Assembly: GCF_030384665.1 (NCBI RefSeq) | Contig: NC_083676.1 | Span: 1,674,001 to 1,738,000, forward strand | From: Lodderomyces elongisporus | Taxonomy: Eukaryota > Ascomycota > Pichiomycetes > Serinales > Debaryomycetaceae | Direction of reading: 5' to 3' | Length of the DNA stretch: 64,000 bases | In this document: piece by piece, positions 63,632-64,000 of the stretch | Layout: each line of letters opens with the position of its first letter | Numbering within the stretch: the first letter of the stretch is position 1 | Translations under genes and position numbers: made by a program | The notes under the pieces: generated by a model | The model's database searches: none | Told to the model about the DNA's origin: nothing | The model's input: only the letters and a program-made list of their open reading frames with translations

Positions 63632-64000
63632 TTATTCTTTTTGCTCTGCTTTCAATGGCTCTTCTCCTTTCAAAACCAAAGCATCTGGTTTCAAAGTTGG
63701 GAATAACAACACTTCTCTGATTGTGTTTGAGTCGGTCAAGAACATGGCCAATCTATCAATACCACAACCCCAACCAGCAGTTGGTGGCAAACCATACTCC
63801 AAAGCATTACAGAATGTTTCATCAACCAATTGTGCTTCGTCATCACCTTGCGCCTTTTGTCTGGCTTGTTCTTCGAATCTGGCTCTTTGGTCAAATGGAT
63901 CGTTCAACTCTGTGTATGCGTTACAAATCTCCTTAGTGGCAACAAACACTTCGAAACGCTCACACAAACCTGGAATCTCTCTGTCTCTCTTGGCCAATGG
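63632..64000 (-). CDS. KRS1: Lysyl-tRNA synthetase, C-terminal part (runs off the window)
   Basis: The last 122 codons of a class II lysyl-tRNA synthetase; the gene continues beyond 64000. The visible part has [20 protein letters not shown] (motif 2/3 region of the active site) and class II motif 3 [20 protein letters not shown] (the glycine-arginine ATP-binding stretch), then [12 protein letters not shown] and a short K/E tail. The wording [10 protein letters not shown] is that of the eukaryotic cytosolic LysRS. Codon use is of a highly expressed gene. The start is outside the window. Confidence 0.93.
   Translation of the reverse strand, partial: PLAKRDREIPGLCERFEVFVATKEICNAYTELNDPFDQRARFEEQARQKAQGDDEAQLVDETFCNALEYGLPPTAGWGCGIDRLAMFLTDSNTIREVLLFPTLKPDALVLKGEEPLKAEQKE

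Noticed and set aside
1..64000. CRISPR arrays, operons, bacterial promoters
   Set aside because: None seen. The regular repeats are microsatellites, and the gene and intron signals are those of a yeast.

Overview
This is nuclear DNA of a budding yeast of the CTG-Ser (Candida/Lodderomyces) clade. The coding density is low, introns carry the canonical yeast signals (GTATGT or GTAAGT donor, TACTAAC branch site, pyrimidine-AG acceptor), and every housekeeping gene has an obvious Saccharomyces/Candida counterpart. Highly expressed genes (RPS15, the acyl-CoA oxidases) use TTG for leucine. In the Ty3-like integrase a CTG codon sits where the family normally has serine (F-S-G-W-P-E), which fits CTG decoded as Ser. 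Very abundant simple repeats would suit Lodderomyces elongisporus or a close relative, but the species is inference.

Layout: 1-4.4 kb, spliced RPS15, DBP5 helicase, and a superoxide-dismutase-like mitoribosomal protein. 4.62-13.28 kb, a complete Ty3/gypsy retrotransposon with apparently identical 454-bp LTRs, a 5-bp target duplication and a +1 gag/pol frameshift. 13.5-18.8 kb, spliced PAL1 (endocytosis) and PIB2 (FYVE, TORC1), both on the minus strand. 18.8-25 kb, a mostly non-coding stretch with the tiny PMP3 gene and an intron-bearing tRNA-Tyr. 25-30.8 kb, acyl-CoA oxidase, an AIG1-like membrane protein, LOC1 and the mitochondrial rhomboid protease PCP1. 31.0-38.6 kb, a rearranged Ty1/copia locus in which a defective gag-pol element is flanked by direct and inverted element fragments. 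38.8-49.6 kb, MRD1, a spliced PlsC-type acyltransferase, RAD50, RNA1 (RanGAP) and the small TOM6. 49.6-53.7 kb, mostly low-complexity intergenic DNA. 53.7-64 kb, a second acyl-CoA oxidase, D-lactate dehydrogenase, an unrecognised Q/S-rich protein, a spliced RING-H2 protein (YBR062C-like), RSM10, TRM7, and the 3' end of lysyl-tRNA synthetase running off the window.

Functional themes: ribosome production and translation (RPS15, DBP5, LOC1, MRD1, RSM10, the SOD-like mitoribosomal protein, TRM7, lysyl-tRNA synthetase), mitochondria (TOM6, PCP1, D-lactate dehydrogenase), and peroxisomal beta-oxidation (two acyl-CoA oxidases). There are no operons; each gene has its own promoter. Five things are easy to miss here: the 13-nt first exon of RPS15, the upstream exons of PAL1, of the RING protein and of the acyltransferase, and the 56- and 54-residue genes PMP3 and TOM6.
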